From NCBI RefSeq assembly GCF_000701345.1, contig NZ_JNIJ01000010.1, forward strand, positions 1-64,000: a DNA stretch of 64,000 nt. Reading direction: 5' to 3'. The position numbers and the translations under genes are program-made. Positions within the stretch are counted from its first letter, which is position 1. Each line of letters opens with the position of its first letter. The notes under the pieces were generated by a model. It ran no database searches and was not told the DNA's origin. It saw only the letters and a list, made by a program, of their open reading frames with translations. The DNA is from Bradyrhizobium sp. URHD0069. GTDB lineage: Bacteria > Pseudomonadota > Alphaproteobacteria > Rhizobiales > Xanthobacteraceae. Shown in pieces: positions 63,409 to 64,000 of this stretch.

Positions 63409-64000
63409 ATGGCGCGCAGGCTTCCGAAGAAAGACGTCGTCATCATCGGCCTCGGCTGGACCGGTTCGATCATGGCTCAGGAACTGACCGACGAAGGCCT
63501 CGATGTTATCGCGATCGAACGCGGCCCCTGGCGCGATACGCCGACCGATTTTCCGCCAAGCTACATGCAGGACGAGCTTCGCTATCGCGTGCGGCATGAG
63601 CTGTTCCTGCGCCCAGACCAGTTGACGTTCACATTCCGCAACAAGATGGACCAGACGGCGTTGCCTATCCGGAGCTGGGGTGCGTTCATGCCCCCGAACG
63701 GCGTTGGCGGCGGCGGTGTGCACTGGAACGCCGAGATGTGGCGCTTCCTGCCATCCGACTTCGTTTTGAAGAGTCATCTGACCGAGCGTTACGGCAAATC
63801 GTTCATGCCGGAGGACATGACGATCCAGGATTGGGGCATCACGTTTGACGACATCGAACCGTTTTACGACAGGTTCGAACATCTTTGTGGGACGTCGGGC
63901 ACTGCGGGCAATCTGAAAGGACAGATTCAGGAAGGCGGAAATCCGTTCGAAGGCCCCCGTTCGCGGCCCTATCCGACCCCCGCGCAGCCGCAACCCTTTA
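63409..64000 (+). CDS. GMC-family flavoprotein dehydrogenase, large subunit (partial)
   Basis: The first 197 residues of a gene cut by the window end. KKDVVIIGLGWTGSIMAQELTDEGLDVIAIERG is the FAD-binding start; NGVGGGGVHWNAEMWRFLPSDF is the GMC-family motif seen in gluconate/sorbitol-type membrane dehydrogenases. It oxidises a polyol or sugar acid in the periplasm with the small subunit; a cytochrome c subunit may follow outside the window. Confidence 0.9.
   Translation, partial: MARRLPKKDVVIIGLGWTGSIMAQELTDEGLDVIAIERGPWRDTPTDFPPSYMQDELRYRVRHELFLRPDQLTFTFRNKMDQTALPIRSWGAFMPPNGVGGGGVHWNAEMWRFLPSDFVLKSHLTERYGKSFMPEDMTIQDWGITFDDIEPFYDRFEHLCGTSGTAGNLKGQIQEGGNPFEGPRSRPYPTPAQPQPF

Overview
The window looks like chromosomal DNA of a Bradyrhizobium-type alphaproteobacterium (Nitrobacteraceae). 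It is GC-rich and full of TRAP and Bug-type solute-binding transporters. It carries many short dispersed imperfect inverted repeats between genes, and it has the block tRNA-Phe / yacG / maf / LMW phosphatase / UPF0262 / hisD / DUF2948 / murA. Names come from motif and domain recognition by eye; no database search was run.

Region 1-24.1 kb is mostly uptake and small-molecule metabolism. It holds an SDR dehydrogenase, a fused TRAP permease with its TAXI binding protein, a beta-propeller protein, several exported proteins of unknown role and a Bug/TctC binding protein. Next come two adjacent broken genes (Nudix hydrolase and PaaI-like thioesterase), an aldo/keto reductase, then two divergent paralogous TRAP DctPQM systems, one sharing a strand with an amidase. 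Two direct copies of a ~372-bp segment carrying a DUF1488 gene flank the leftward TRAP/amidase block.

Region 24.1-39.5 kb is core chromosome: tRNA-Phe, yacG-maf, LMW phosphatase, UPF0262-hisD, DUF2948 and murA. It is followed by a molybdate-like uptake operon (ModA-like protein, Mop molbindin, class II binding protein, FecCD permease with a frameshift, ATPase). After that come an NAD(P)-binding protein, an epoxide-hydrolase-like enzyme, a UBP zinc-finger protein next to a cNMP-domain flavoprotein, and an NTF2-like protein.

Region 39.6-62.1 kb is a ~22.5-kb integrated element in the 3' end of tRNA-Thr(GGT), bounded by a perfect 47-bp direct repeat. It carries a tyrosine integrase with likely arm-type sites at both ends, two paralogous excisionase-like HTH genes, a primase-helicase next to iteron-like repeats, and small phage-type genes. 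A tail-fibre-like gene is translationally coupled to an acetylesterase. Three tail-fibre leaders share a hairpin that covers the ribosome binding site and shows compensatory base changes. I see no large terminase, capsid or portal gene, so this is a satellite-like or decayed element. Its left part is cargo: a HEPN/Abi-like gene with an operator-like palindrome, an SOS-box-controlled module with SRAP (HMCES/YedK) and small paralogues, an unrecognised two-gene pair, and an O-acyltransferase. Broken SRAP pieces lie inside and just outside the element.

Region 62.1-64 kb has another LexA-type box and SRAP remnant, then a gluconate-dehydrogenase-type pair (subunit 3 and a GMC flavoprotein cut by the window end).

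Several genes have single-base or dinucleotide indels in short homopolymers or GC runs. Whether these are real pseudogenes or sequencing errors cannot be told from the sequence alone.
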